A stretch of DNA of 64,000 bases from Branchiostoma floridae (lineage: Eukaryota > Chordata > Leptocardii > Amphioxiformes > Branchiostomatidae): positions 18,214,046-18,278,045 of the forward strand of contig NC_049982.1 of the NCBI RefSeq assembly GCF_000003815.2, written 5' to 3'. Shown piece after piece: positions 1-11,750 of this stretch. A program made the position numbers and the translations under genes. The notes under the pieces are model-generated. The model ran no database searches, was not told the origin of the DNA, and saw nothing but the letters and a program-made list of their open reading frames with translations. Numbering within the stretch: position 1 is the stretch's first letter; the number at the start of each line of letters is the position of its first letter.

Positions 1-153
1 TTCCCCGTAAATTTGGCTGACCTAAAATACATCCCTGGGTAGTTTCTACTATGCAATAACACATTAGATATGAAAGCAAATAAAATAGGTTATTACCCTT
101 ACCAAGAAGGTCATATTTCAGGCAGCGCTAACTTGTCTTTAACGGAGTTTATA

Positions 154-267
154 ACAGTTTTACGGAATACATATGAATTTTACGGAATCCATACGATCGA
201 CGTGCACTGCTAAGAAACATGCTAATTTTGTGGAATACGTAACTGTTACAAGTTTTACGGAATACAC
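154..267. repeat. Short degenerate repeat, TTTTACGGAATAC-like motif, four copies
   Basis: A motif close to TTTTACGGAATAC occurs at about 157, 177, 226 and 252, with irregular spacing. It looks like a decayed short tandem repeat. No gene is visible in 1-1100; the small open frames there lack splice context and protein-like composition. Confidence 0.4.
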
Positions 268-1783
268 ACAATAGTAAGGATGATATGTATGCCCTAAAAT
301 TCGCATGTTTCCTAGCGAAGGATCGTATGATTACCGTTCAGACAGATAATGTGTATATGTAGCCAAGAATAATGGAAATAGTGCAATGGAGGACATTTCG
401 GACTGGGTCCGGGTGTTCTGCCAAATCCGAAAAAAGACGCGATCTGCTGACTACTTCAGGGCATGTGTTTGGTGACAGCCACCCCGAAGGACGACCTTGT
501 CCCCACCACCAAAGACTAAAGCCAGAACTTGTGACCTTCTCCTACCAAGGACTAGGGTCAAAGGGCTGGTCTTTAAGGCCGCGGGGCTAATCATGATAAT
601 ACAAAATACGGTACCACAGCAATCAGAGCAAACACGATCCCGACAACCCGCACGAAAAGAGCTCAGTAACACATGTACACTCCTACACCAGGCTGTTCGC
701 CTTTGCAATAAGTTAACCTCATTTTTGAATACTAGAACAAGATATGCTTGTAACTAAATGTTTCATGTCATATTGTACGCATATCACATACATTATGTAT
801 ACGTATGGTTTTGGACTATGGATTATGAAGTCGTGTGCTGGTGTTTGTCAAAGAAAATCAACGTAATCCACTTGTAGAGATCTAGATTTTCATCAATCTC
901 CCAAATGTTCAACTTGATGAACATTGAATTCGTAATGCCCCATCCAAAAGTCTTACTTCGTGTGATTACGTTATGATACCGTATGGCCTGTAACTGAATA
1001 GACCCGTGCACGAATTACAATGCATACGTAGTTGTCATAGGTTGGTAGTAGCGTTGGTAGCAGCACAACATGCGAGAAGAGAGAAAGCGCATGCCATCAA
1101 AAAGACATGCCGCTAAATCCCATGTCAATGCGCTACATCTGCTTGGAGATGCCGAACCGGTTAATCAAGGACTGTCAAGGCTTTGTGATCCTTGTCACTT
1201 TGCCAACAAAAGTTGCGTAGGGGAAGGCCGTCAACGTTTCCGAACTTCGTAACAGGTATGTGATCTGGTTGTCACAGCATTTTCTGACTTCAGTCTGTTT
1301 TAGTTTCGTAATGAAACTACCAGCTGCAGCACCACTGTACGAAAGACTGAAACTGTACATTTGACCTGAGTAAGCCGTGTGTCGGAGTGAGGTTAATGCA
1401 AGGTCAAAGGTGGGTCCAGTAGAGCCATATTGGCTATTGCACTTTGGGATTTTTCTCTGATAATCTTTTTTGTAGGATATTTTCGTCCCATTAATCTCGA
1501 GCCGGCATGCAATGGGGACATGGGAATTCATACTTTGCATATCTGGTCGAAAATTGTGATTTGTGCAACATAGGGATATGGGTGGTCTTGTATTCGCTAG
1601 CTGGAATGACCCAATGGGCTGGTCATACCAGTCGGCAATGACGTTTCCGTCTTTCCTGACTGCCTTTATAGTAACATAATGGTCCGAGAGTCTACGAAAA
1701 ATGCTCGCGTGTGTTACTGCGGAATGAAACCCAGGTTTTTATAGCATAATTGAACTAGCCTTCAACACATACACATGTGCGCG

Positions 1784-1935
1784 CTTCCTCACTTCACCCA
1801 GGTGTAAAAATGGGTACCTGACTTCGGTCGGGGAGGTAAAAGACTACATTTACCTTCTGTCTGTAGAAGTTTCAAACTTGAGTGCAGTGCCACATTGTCC
1901 TCGTTTGTCCAAAAAGCAAAATAGAAAAACAAACG
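1784..1935 (+). mobile_element. SINE 3' fragment (same family as 33.96-34.23 kb)
   Basis: The stretch starting CTTCCTCACTTCACCCAGGT, then ATGGGTACCTGA and GGGAGGTAAAAG, then a tail with GTGCCACATTGTCCT, recurs at 34.05-34.23 kb. There it sits downstream of a tRNA-like head. This copy lacks the head and is 5'-truncated. A short ACGC run follows it. It ends about 140 bp upstream of the start codon of the first APIP copy, so it lies in that gene's promoter or 5' region. Confidence 0.6.
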
Positions 1936-2079
1936 CACGCACGCACGCACATTGACAGGTTTCAGTTGTCTTATGTTCTTTTCAGAAACCATCGTCGCCA
2001 TGACAATGACGTTTTTATTGCCAGTCTTGTTGTTCTTAGATCCAGACTTTACACCTCCACGAATCTTCAAGCTGAAGCC

Positions 2080-4346
2080 ATGAATGCTGCAACATCCCAG
2101 CAACAAGGACCCATCTCAAGCCAAAAGGTACCATAAGGGGAGTGTCCCACTGCCAAAGGAGTCGGAGAGAAGCATGAAAACTTTTTTGAATGCCGAACAT
2201 GAATGAGGTTATCTGTATAAGTGAGTTTGTATCTGTGTTTGTAGGTCCATTTGTTGAAAATGATCTTTTAGATGAAGTAGAATCTTGATCCCAGCAGGAT
2301 GCAAAATGTGATGACCACCCCCAAGACTGGAGTGAGAATGGCCCAGAGCACCCCAGGCACCTGATTCCTGCACTCCTCCGACAGTTTTATCACCTGGGAT
2401 GGGTCGCTGGCACTGGAGGGGCATTCAGCATTAGGCTTGGGTGAGTTATGTATTTTTTGTCATAACGTTGCACATGACATTAACGTTAATATCTTCAGCA
2501 CAAAATTTCAAATCCGTTACACCCTACAGCATAACAGATGATATACTAGACTAGAGGAATTTCTGATTGGTAGAAGTAATGAAACAACTTTTTCTGTTCA
2601 GTTTTGTAACCGCTATCTCACATTGATACAGAGATGAAATCTACATTGCACCATCAGGGGTCCAGAAGGAACGCATACAGGTTACTTCCTTCTACTGTTT
2701 TGTAAAGTCGTTTTTGTGGGGACCTTTGTATGCTGTTTGTTCACCGATTCTTAAAAAGATATTAGTACACGTATTTCCTTTGCACCATAACACCAAGGTG
2801 ATAAAACCTCCTTGATGAAATATTTCACTTTTGAATCTATTTTTCATATTCCTGTGAATTCGGTAGAAATGTCATGCAGTAACAAATTTGTTTCCTTCTC
2901 TTAAGCCTGATGACATGTTTGTGTGTAATATGGATGGAGAGGACATCTCCTGCCCTCCCCCTAGCAAGAACCTGAAGAAGAGCCAGTGTACCCCGCTGTT
3001 TATGAATGTCTACACAATGAGAGGTACTCTGATGTTCCTGTTCCACTATCCATATCAAACCTCTAGAATGATTATACTGCTGCTGCTGCAGCGTCAAGTC
3101 TAATTGGTATCAACCGTCCTTTGGCGTAACACACCAGCTTTGCAGGCACCCGCAGTAGTAGCAGTTGGTTATATTACACTGAAAGACCTGTCACACCCAT
3201 TTTTGCACATCTAGCTGTATAAGCATTATCTAAGGTATGACGTATATACATCGTATTGCCGATGCCATATTTTTCACCTTCACGGCTTCACCCCATTATC
3301 ATTACTGCAGGTGCAGGAGCAGTGATCCACACCCACTCCAAGGCTGCTGTCATGGTAACACTGTTGAACCCTGGGAAGGAGTTCCGAATCACCCATCAGC
3401 AGATGATCAAGGGCATTAGAAGGGGAAAGTCAGGAGGGAACTACAGGTGAGTCTGGAGGTACATGTTACGGTATCCTGAAGGTGTACTGTTAGGAGTTGG
3501 TAGCAGACAGTGGCTATTGGAAAGTACTTTCCACAGGGATTTGATACTGATGCTGTTTACCCTTTTAGCGGTTATGTCTTATACTCAGTCTTGTTTCCCC
3601 ATCCTCAGGTACTTTGATGAGCTGGTTGTACCTATTATGGAGAACGCACCTGAAGAAAATGATCTTAAGGTGAGTGAACAGATGGACTGTTGTGACATTT
3701 ACACTTCACTTTAACCACTGACTGTTGGTTCAACAGAACTCTGAATACAGTCAATCAGAACAAGTATATCAATAGCTGCCAATCCAGTACCAATAATCAT
3801 TACCTGCCATGTTTCATGTGTCGCCATGATAGGACCGTATGGTACGTGCCATGGAGGAGTACCCAGAATCCTGTGCGGTGTTGGTGCGGAGACACGGGGT
3901 GTACGTGTGGGGAGACACGTGGGAGAAGGCAAAGAGCATGTCAGTACAGAGATATCCTGTGTCTTTGCTACCTAGCCATTATAGATACTGTTCACAAACC
4001 ACAACATGGATCTGCAGCCATGTGTAATTAATTCTGATTTGCAGTTTTGCATGAATAAAAGTACAACTGATCACTGTCATCACTGGTATCAACTTTGTGC
4101 TGCTTACAAAGGAGTTTGCAATTCTTTTAACCATAAGCATAAAAACATGGAATTCAAAGCATTTGTAACACATGTCAGTGATGATAATATTATTCAAATA
4201 TGTAGACTGAGAATTGGCTTTTGTTTTATGACTTCCCCAGGTGTGAATGTTATGACTACCTGTTTGACGTTGCTGTACAGATGAAACAGTTTGGCCTGGA
4301 CCCTGCCCAAAAGCCTGACCCTGCTGTGGAGAAAGGCATTGTTTGA
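2080..4346 (+). CDS. APIP: APIP copy 1: methylthioribulose-1-phosphate dehydratase-like, probable catalytic Glu-to-Gln substitution
   Basis: Eight exons: 2080-2127, 2298-2440, 2632-2680, 2906-3023, 3311-3446, 3609-3669, 3833-3939, 4241-4346. They total 768 nt (255 aa) with GT-AG borders and matching phases. The family is a cytosolic zinc aldolase-fold enzyme that dehydrates methylthioribulose-1-phosphate in methionine salvage; human APIP also binds Apaf-1 and restrains cell death. Visible landmarks are substrate-contact Cys108 in KKSQCTPLF, zinc ligands His126 and His128 in HTH, and His206 in RRHGVYVWG. The position of human Glu139, proposed as the catalytic acid/base, reads CAG: THQQM with Gln150, where copy 2 reads THQEM. 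The glycine-rich TGTGGGIS motif is also altered to TGTGGAFS. No stop or frameshift is present, so this is a conserved but possibly non-catalytic paralogue. An AATAAA lies at 4646. Product identity is certain; loss of activity is inferred. Confidence 0.9.
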
Positions 4347-4744
4347 ACCACAGGATACATACATGGACTTCCACTCTATCATATTGGCAAGATTGATGTG
4401 CAAGATAACTGTTTAATGTGGAAATTTTCACAGAGGTTTGAATGTTACATCTGTAGTGCTTAATCTTTGATAAAAACATTCCCTCGAAAACATATTATGT
4501 CTTTCAGAACACATGCATCCATAATCACCCAGGGGTATTCAAGTGTCTTTAAATTCAACCTCATTGTAGATGATATCACAGTGAGTTAGTTGGTATGACA
4601 AAAATGACATTGATAACACTGTCTTCTACATTACCATAATGAGGCAATAAATTACATGTGTATACAAACTGCAGTTCACTGCGATTGGCCCATTCACAAG
4701 CAAGAGTTATTTCTATGCCTAAAACAAAACTTATCCCAGGAACA

Positions 4745-5345
4745 GAACACAATACACCCATAACCAAGCATACCTGTCCTTGGTGCTGAACACCATACAC
4801 CCATAACTGAGCATACCTGTCATTGGTGCTGAACACCATGCACCCATAACCAAGCACACTTGTCCTTGGTGCTGAACACCATACACCCATAACTGAGCAT
4901 ACCTGTCCTTGGTGCTGAACACCATCCACCCATAACTGAGCATACCTGTCCTTGGTGCTGAACACCATACACCCATAACTGAGCATACCTGTCCTTGGTG
5001 CTGAACACCATGCACCCATAACCAAGCACACTTGTCCTTGGTGCTGAACACCATACACCCATAACTGAGCATACCTGTCCTTGGTGCTGAACACCATCCA
5101 CCCATAACTGAGCATACCTGTCCTTGGTGCTGAACACCATACACCCATAACTGAGCATACCTGTCCTTGGTGCTGAACACCATGCACCCATAACCAAGCA
5201 CACTTGTCCTTGGTGCTGAACACCATACACCCATAACTGAGCATACCTGTCCTTGGTGCTGAACACCATGCACCCATAACCAAGCACACTTGTCCTTGGT
5301 GCTGAACACCATACATCCATAACTGAGCATACCTGTCCTTGGTGC
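4745..5345. repeat. 43-bp minisatellite, about 14 units, with ABAC higher-order order
   Basis: The unit contains CCTTGGTGCTGAACACCAT followed by ACCCATAACTGAGCATACCTG, 43 bp per unit. Units differ at CCATACA, CCATCCA or CCATGCA and at CTGAGCATACC or CCAAGCACACT. Scored left to right they run roughly A B A C A B A C A B A B A, a 172-bp super-unit in part. Because 43 is not divisible by three, all minus-strand frames give periodic open frames of up to 246 codons; these are not genes. The array lies 0.4 kb past the stop codon of APIP copy 1. Confidence 0.95.
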
Positions 5346-6573
5346 TAAATACTCACAAATAAACATGTCTGTTCCTGCACAGTCCATATTCTTTCCCACT
5401 ATGCAATGCATCCAATATTTGTAACATGGTTCAAGGTCTCTACATTTGAAAATGTAAATCAGACGCCTTGTGTTTTATTTGCCAATCTTTTTTTATGTCC
5501 TCACTTTAAATTTGTATCAATAAGATTTACTTTCAGTGCTGTGTGAAACATAAGGACAGATTCATTTAACAAATCTATTGCTTATGAGATGTTACAGCAT
5601 ATCTTTACTACCTTCATCCTAAAATTGTTGATCGGTGCACAATGTCCGTAGACTCTTGCTGTCAGGAAACAAAACAACACTATTAATGTACGTTTGCGAA
5701 TGCCAATATTTGATATTTGAAAGGTAAAAATCAATGTCTGCACAGACTGCACTCAAATCCATCAATCTACTAGTTGTAGCCTAATAAGATTATTGTAGTT
5801 TTATGTTTGAGGGAAAAAGTCATGTACATGTATGTGTGGGTTACCCAATGTAGGATGAGCTGACTGAAAACAATCACTTATTGACTGTTAAACACAAGAT
5901 CAACAGTAACTTAGAAACTATCTGCTTTTAAGTGTACAGTTTAGAATTGGGGAATAGTTGGATGTGATGTTGGACTCATGTGAGATATATTTTAAGCTTG
6001 CACTGCTTATGGGCATAGTGCTAACACTTCACAAGGGCACCTTGCAATGTCAGTTTTCAAATCAATATTCAATAAAACCACAGGATTATGAATAAATATT
6101 CCAGTGTTTCAATTGTTCCCCATAGTTTTCCTAAACATTTGGCAGACCCACAACACCTTCCTGGTTAATTTTCCTGTGTAATGCCACTTGAACTACGGAA
6201 GAAAACACAACATAGATCTTCTTCATAAATAAAGCACAACTTTCCTGCTAGTGGTTTAATTCCAACAATCTGAAGCTCATTTGTGACAACAGTGTAGAAC
6301 TAACAAATTCAATATTCATGGTCAATACATTTTCAATCTATAAAATAATACATTTAAGAACAATTTGTTTTTTTTTACAACAAGCTTTCAATTAAATAGG
6401 ACTGAAACTGAAAGATTCTCTAAACATGCCAACATGTTCTTTTTGAAAGACTTTTTCACAAACTGAAGAGGAGGTTTCTACAAGACTTGCTGTAATTACC
6501 TTGATTGCACAGGAAAACAAGTCTAAGTATCACAAGAATTTGATCCTAACACTAGTATCATAGGTATATATGA
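5346..6573. other. Convergent intergenic DNA between APIP copy 1 and PDHX
   Basis: AT-rich sequence between the 3' ends of two convergent genes. I see no protein-like open frame, RNA gene or recognisable repeat apart from the minisatellite on its left. It probably contains the 3' UTR of PDHX (minus strand). Confidence 0.6.
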
Positions 6574-9500
6574 TCATAACAATGCTGCTTTGAAAGGATT
6601 CTCCAAGTTTTCTTTAAAGTTCTCCAGAAAGGTGGAGGCCAGGGCATCATCCACTACTCTGGAGTCAGAACAGAGTGTCACAGTCATGACAGTTTTTGTT
6701 GTGTGTCCATCCTCCGTGGGCTCCACCAGGACACGTGAGCCGCCGATCGCCATGATACAGGACTGTGGGGGGTTGATGATGGCACTGAACTGGCTGATGC
6801 CAAACATCCCCAGGTTGGAAACACTGCAGAGACAAGGGAACACAGTGAGCCATGTTCTGATGCATTACATGTATTGGCAAAAGAATGCAATGTGTGAACA
6901 GCAATGTGTGAAGTGCCAGAAAGAGCTACATGTAAGTTGCTAAGCTATCTTTTCAAACCAATAAAACTACAAACACAATTATGTCTGCAAAATTGAATGA
7001 AGCCACAGCGATTATCTGGATTTAACAGTGTACCAGTTCTTCCCATCAACTTTAAAGATAACTCCTAAAGACAGTCAGTAGATCAGACCTGAATGTGCCT
7101 CCTTGGTACTCCTGAGGCAGGAGTTTACCTATCCGTGCTCTCCCTGCCAGCTCCTGAAAAATAGGACACTCTTTCAGCTGATACTTCAGAACACCCACAT
7201 CACTCTTCTACTTCTATCTCAACATCTGTTCCTCAAAACAAAATTCTGCACAAACATATGGAAAGCTCTTAACCTTACTGAGGCTTCATGAGTTAAGAGT
7301 ATTGAGTACAGAAGAAGAACTTTATTGCGTGACATTTGTAACAGGTACAATGTATGGCAATCTATGTATACATGGAAGTTGAACTATACAAGAGCAGTAT
7401 TCATTACAAGCCTGTATTGCACCATGCTTGTTTATTACCTTGACAGTTTCTGAGATGTTCTGTAGTCCCCTGGATGGTACATCTGTTACTATGGGAGTAA
7501 TCAAGCCTTTGTCTGTTGCCACGGCAACTGATATGTCCACATTGGAGAGCAGCTGCACCGCCTCCCCCATCCACTGAGCGTTCACCTCAGGTACCGTCTG
7601 TGTAGGCAGAAATCAGGGAAGATTTTAAGCTATGTTTTACATGTATGTCTGTCTCTCTGGCTTGTAAAACTGGTGAAATCATAATACCAAGACAGGGAAA
7701 ATATATCCCTGTAACAAAGTTGTGTAAGAGAGGCATAAGACTGCAACCAATATAACTTACCTTGAGTGCCTGCCCAACGGCCTTGATGATAAAATCATTC
7801 ACAGAAACCTTTACACCAGAACCTTGGAACAGGAGGGGAAGTTGGGGTTGAACAACACTTGTATTAATGTACATGCAAAAAGGAGCATACATGTGATACG
7901 CTTTGATGCAAATCTATATCAAGTTAGAGGAACCCAAAAGCTTGGTCAAATCAATGCCCAAGACTGTCATACTAGCTTAAGCCATGTTAAGTCTATTGGA
8001 TTACTTTGTTTTACCTTAACTCTCTAAAGCACAGGACCAAGTCTATAATGGCTTTCTTTCTCAACCATAAACTGCATAGCAATAGTGTTGTAATGTTGTG
8101 CAATTTTATCTCATGCAAAAGATCTGACATCTGTTGTAAAAGGTCTGTCCTTTCATACTACTGCCAAGGAGTGAACAGAATGATTTACATGTCAGCTGAA
8201 TCAACTCATCACATCCACCACTTCCAAAATTACCTTGTAGCTGTTTTCTGAGTCTCAGGACTGAGCCCATCTCACAGTCTATACTGCTGTAGGCATGTGG
8301 CACTGTAGTCTGGAATGTACAGGAGAACAGATAAGATACAGAAGAACAACCTACAAATGTCAAACTATTGTCTGATTAAGTTTTCAATGTTAACTTGTTT
8401 AATAGGTGGGCATACAGCTGATCAGAGTTATTAAGAGCAACTTTGCACAATTATTACATTTGAATACAGCCGGCAGATACATTGAAACAAGTGAACATGA
8501 CACATATTGTGGTTTAAGAGAAAAGGAATACAAGTCCTACCTTTGATTGTGTGAGTCTTTTTGCTATTACCCTCCTCATGCTTGTGTGTGGGATGTCAAC
8601 AAACTCATCCTGAAAGACATATTTTTGACAATCATGTCTGAAACTGTCTGAAAACCTATGGAAGAGCTACATATGCTTTGAGTTTTTCTGGTATGCATTA
8701 TGCATTTTGCTGTTAACTTTTTTTTACCGGTATATCTAGTTTTTCTTCATCACACAACTTGCCCATTTTCACTTGACACCCCCCTCTAGTCCACCCCATG
8801 TATCAGTTTGTGCTTACCTCCTCTGCTGCAGCAGGGGGTACTGCAGGGTGTGTAACTGGGGGAGGGGGTGGGGGAGGAGCAGCCAAAGGGGTGGGGGCAG
8901 AGGGCATGGTAGGAGCCACCACCTCTTGTCTCCTAGAACTGGGGTCACCAGCAAGGAACTTCAACACATCCCTGGAGAACAGTATGTTAAGTCATAAATT
9001 CTCTTCACTTATAAATAACTTTTAAAGATGACAACATGACTTACTAGTACTACTTTTTAAAATAGTTAGATTACAAGTAATAACCCAGGACCATTGATAT
9101 ATTATTAGGCTTAATTAATGCTGCGAGTCAAGGTTGTCAGATTCCCTGTTCATGCCTTCAATTATTTTCATAGATAGTAGATCTATCAACATGTTACACA
9201 CCTTTTCTTCGTTTCATTAATCTATATATTTCTATCAGATAGAACACAGAGAAGTAGACTCAGCCTTGACTTGTTATTCAAAAGAATCGTTCACCCACCC
9301 TTTGAGTAGTCTTCCATGTGGACCAGTGGGTACAATAGCTGCAGCATCCAGACCGTTGGAATCTACCAAGTACCTTACTGCAGGGGACAGGTCAACATGT
9401 CTGGAAAAACAAACAAACATGTGCATGTCAGTGCACTGTTGTACTGGAGACGGAAACAACTGACTCATGAATGAGTCTGAAGTTGCAAAGACAACACACC

Positions 9501-11300
9501 ATGGCTGTAAAAAATTCCTACCACAGACAGTCCTACTTGTCATATGAAGATACAAATGTCTAGATATGTACCATATCACACCAATTATAAAAGTTCTTGG
9601 CCCTTAGGCCTTACCCTTTTCCCCCTGCCACATGTCTCATGGATGAAAACTCTGATGAGGAGGTGTCCTCTGTGGCTGTAGGTACAGGGGCATCAGCAGG
9701 GGTGTCCACTGCAGCAGACGGAGTGCCTGTCTCTGTTGGGATATCGACCTGAGTGTGGTCTTCTCCTTCAGCCACCATCAGGGCTATCAATTCATTGATA
9801 CGAACATTCTTTGTGTTCCCTGGGACCTGTAAGGGGCATCAGAATGTTAACATAACATAAATGACAAACTGTCTGTGCCTATACTACTAGTATATTTGTA
9901 CCTCATGGTATAAAGTACATTTGGAAAAAAGACAAGTTTTTCTCTGTAATACAGAGACATTGCTCCAATTCCTAGAACTAGTCATCCAAGATCCCTGCTC
10001 TTGAAATAAATTCCTTCATCAAAAGTTGTTGAGATATGAGTATTTAGCGCAGAATTTACAGCATAATATATAAAAAATATTACACTTTTCAACACTCTTA
10101 ATAATGACTTCATTCACTTTGTTTGGCCAAATTTAAACTTACCAAAATTTTGGCCATGACTCCATCATCATCAGCATCCATTGTAAGTGTTGCTTTGTCT
10201 GTCTCAATCTCACACAGTGGGTCACCAGCTGCAATTGGGTCTCCTGTAAAGAATAAACATCAAGAACCCAAAACAAGGTCGATAAGTATGTACAGCATTA
10301 GACTCTTGTCAGATTTCAGAGTGAAGCAATTTCCATTTAACACCTAAAACAAGATCATATCAGGATTTTACAACAGATAACTGTGTCTGAAAATGAAACA
10401 AACTTAAGAGATGGTAAATTTTAGACTTCCCTCAGCCAATAAATGGGTACAAGCTGTGTGCTTCATTTCATGAATTAGTGATATTATTTCTGAGCCGCAG
10501 AAATGTGCAAAAGTACAACTACATTATGATGTGATAAATGATGACAAACCTTCCTTTTTCAGCCATGAGATGATGGTACCTTCCTCCATAGTGGGGGACA
10601 GGGCTGGCATGTGCAGCTTTATTGGAGCTACACCTGATCAGAGATGTGCAGAGATTAGCTGACATGTTGGTTACAAGTCATACTTGTGTACATTACTCCT
10701 AAACTGAAGAGAGTAGACATCTAATGCACCGCATTACTGCTCACGCACCACACACCAATCAGTAGTACCGTTGCCTTTTCTTTAATCAAAGTCGTAGCAT
10801 ACTGTAATGTCACACATTCAAAATGATTCTACTGAACACAAAAAGTTTTTTTTTTTTTCATAGAAATAATTTAATCAGGTTCGTAGAATATATCATATGA
10901 CTGATGAGAATTCTTGCACACAACCAGGATGTACTTTATTCGATGAAAATCATTCCTTTATTTGGAACATATGATCATTAGAATCAAAGGTCTGAATCCT
11001 TGACAACAAAGGAATCAGGGTTAATGTTTTTTTTATATATATATTGATGGTTAACTTCTCGGATGATGCAAGAAATTGATCATGGTGGGACAGATGTGAA
11101 AACTTGCCCCTCCCCCTCCATCGAAAAATAACCTTTTTACGTGCATCAACTGACTCTAAATATTGAAACTACCCACCGAATACTTCTGGTGTCCTGTAAA
11201 AGTTCCTGTACCATTCTGTGCAGCCTGCCGGGCGCCCTAAGGTGTGAGAAGGTAGAAGTTTGGTCCGACCTAACGTCCTCCACAGGACAGAGGACGCCAT
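6574..11300 (-). CDS. PDHX: PDHX: pyruvate dehydrogenase complex component X (E3-binding protein)
   Basis: Twelve exons, 5' to 3': 11177-11300, 10550-10633, 10143-10243, 9615-9826, 9299-9400, 8818-8971, 8541-8609, 8234-8309, 7761-7822, 7439-7597, 7089-7153, 6574-6823. They total 1458 nt (485 aa), near the usual length of about 500. Residues 1-40 are Arg/Ser/Leu-rich, a mitochondrial targeting peptide. One lipoyl domain (about 45-120) carries the lipoyl Lys86 in EIETDKA. An Ala/Pro linker, a peripheral subunit-binding domain (about 175-210, LSPAVRYLV), a second Pro-rich linker and the acyltransferase-like core follow. The E2 active motif DHRVVDGA is replaced by SDSRVVDDA (455-463), so catalytic His is Ser457; this and the single lipoyl domain mark component X rather than DLAT. 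It anchors E3 to the E2 core in the mitochondrial matrix. It is divergent from APIP copy 2, as in human. Confidence 0.95.
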
Positions 11301-11750
11301 GATGGCCTTCTCTCCAACTCAAGTCTCGCGGAATCTCGCGCAGGTTCGACAAAACTTCCCAAGGATAAAACTAAAAATTCTCACAAATTATCCATCAATA
11401 GAATACTTAAAACAACAGGATATATATTCTATAAACTTCATCCGCCACAAGGGGTACCTGCGAGCGCAGTAAAGGCTGTTCTGTGGCATGAAAAGTTTGA
11501 GCCACGTGACTTCTCCGAACCTGATTTAGTACTGTGTCAAAGGTCACAGCCTGTTGGGATACGTGTGGGAAACATTGGTGGGAACGTTGGCTTCTTTCAG
11601 TGAAGTTGGCATACATCTTTTGTAAATGATTTAATGCTTATTGTTCTGTTCTGCACGAATAGGAGCAGTAGGCATAAGTTTTTCTCTTCTAGATCAACTT
11701 TTCAGACCCGCCCCCATCCATCAGGAGTCTTCAAAAACGCTGACTGAGTC
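11301..11750. promoter_or_regulatory. Divergent promoter interval between PDHX (-) and APIP copy 2 (+)
   Basis: Only 450 bp separate the two start codons. Two TCTCGCG elements lie at 11324-11330 and 11334-11340, half-sites of the TCTCGCGAGA promoter motif, and an E-box CACGTG at 11503-11508. No convincing TATA box is placed for either gene. Human PDHX and APIP are also adjacent and head-to-head, so a shared bidirectional promoter is a reasonable inference. Transcription starts cannot be read from sequence alone. Confidence 0.6.

Noticed and set aside
1175-1738. Minus-strand frame open for about 185 codons upstream of APIP copy 1
   Set aside because: An open frame of this length is expected about once by chance in a window this size. 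It has no recognised motif, and the ATG lies deep inside the frame. It could still be a relic exon.
4576-5411. Long minus-strand open frames of 166 to 246 codons
   Set aside because: They are translations of the 43-bp minisatellite in all three frames, with no splice or start context.
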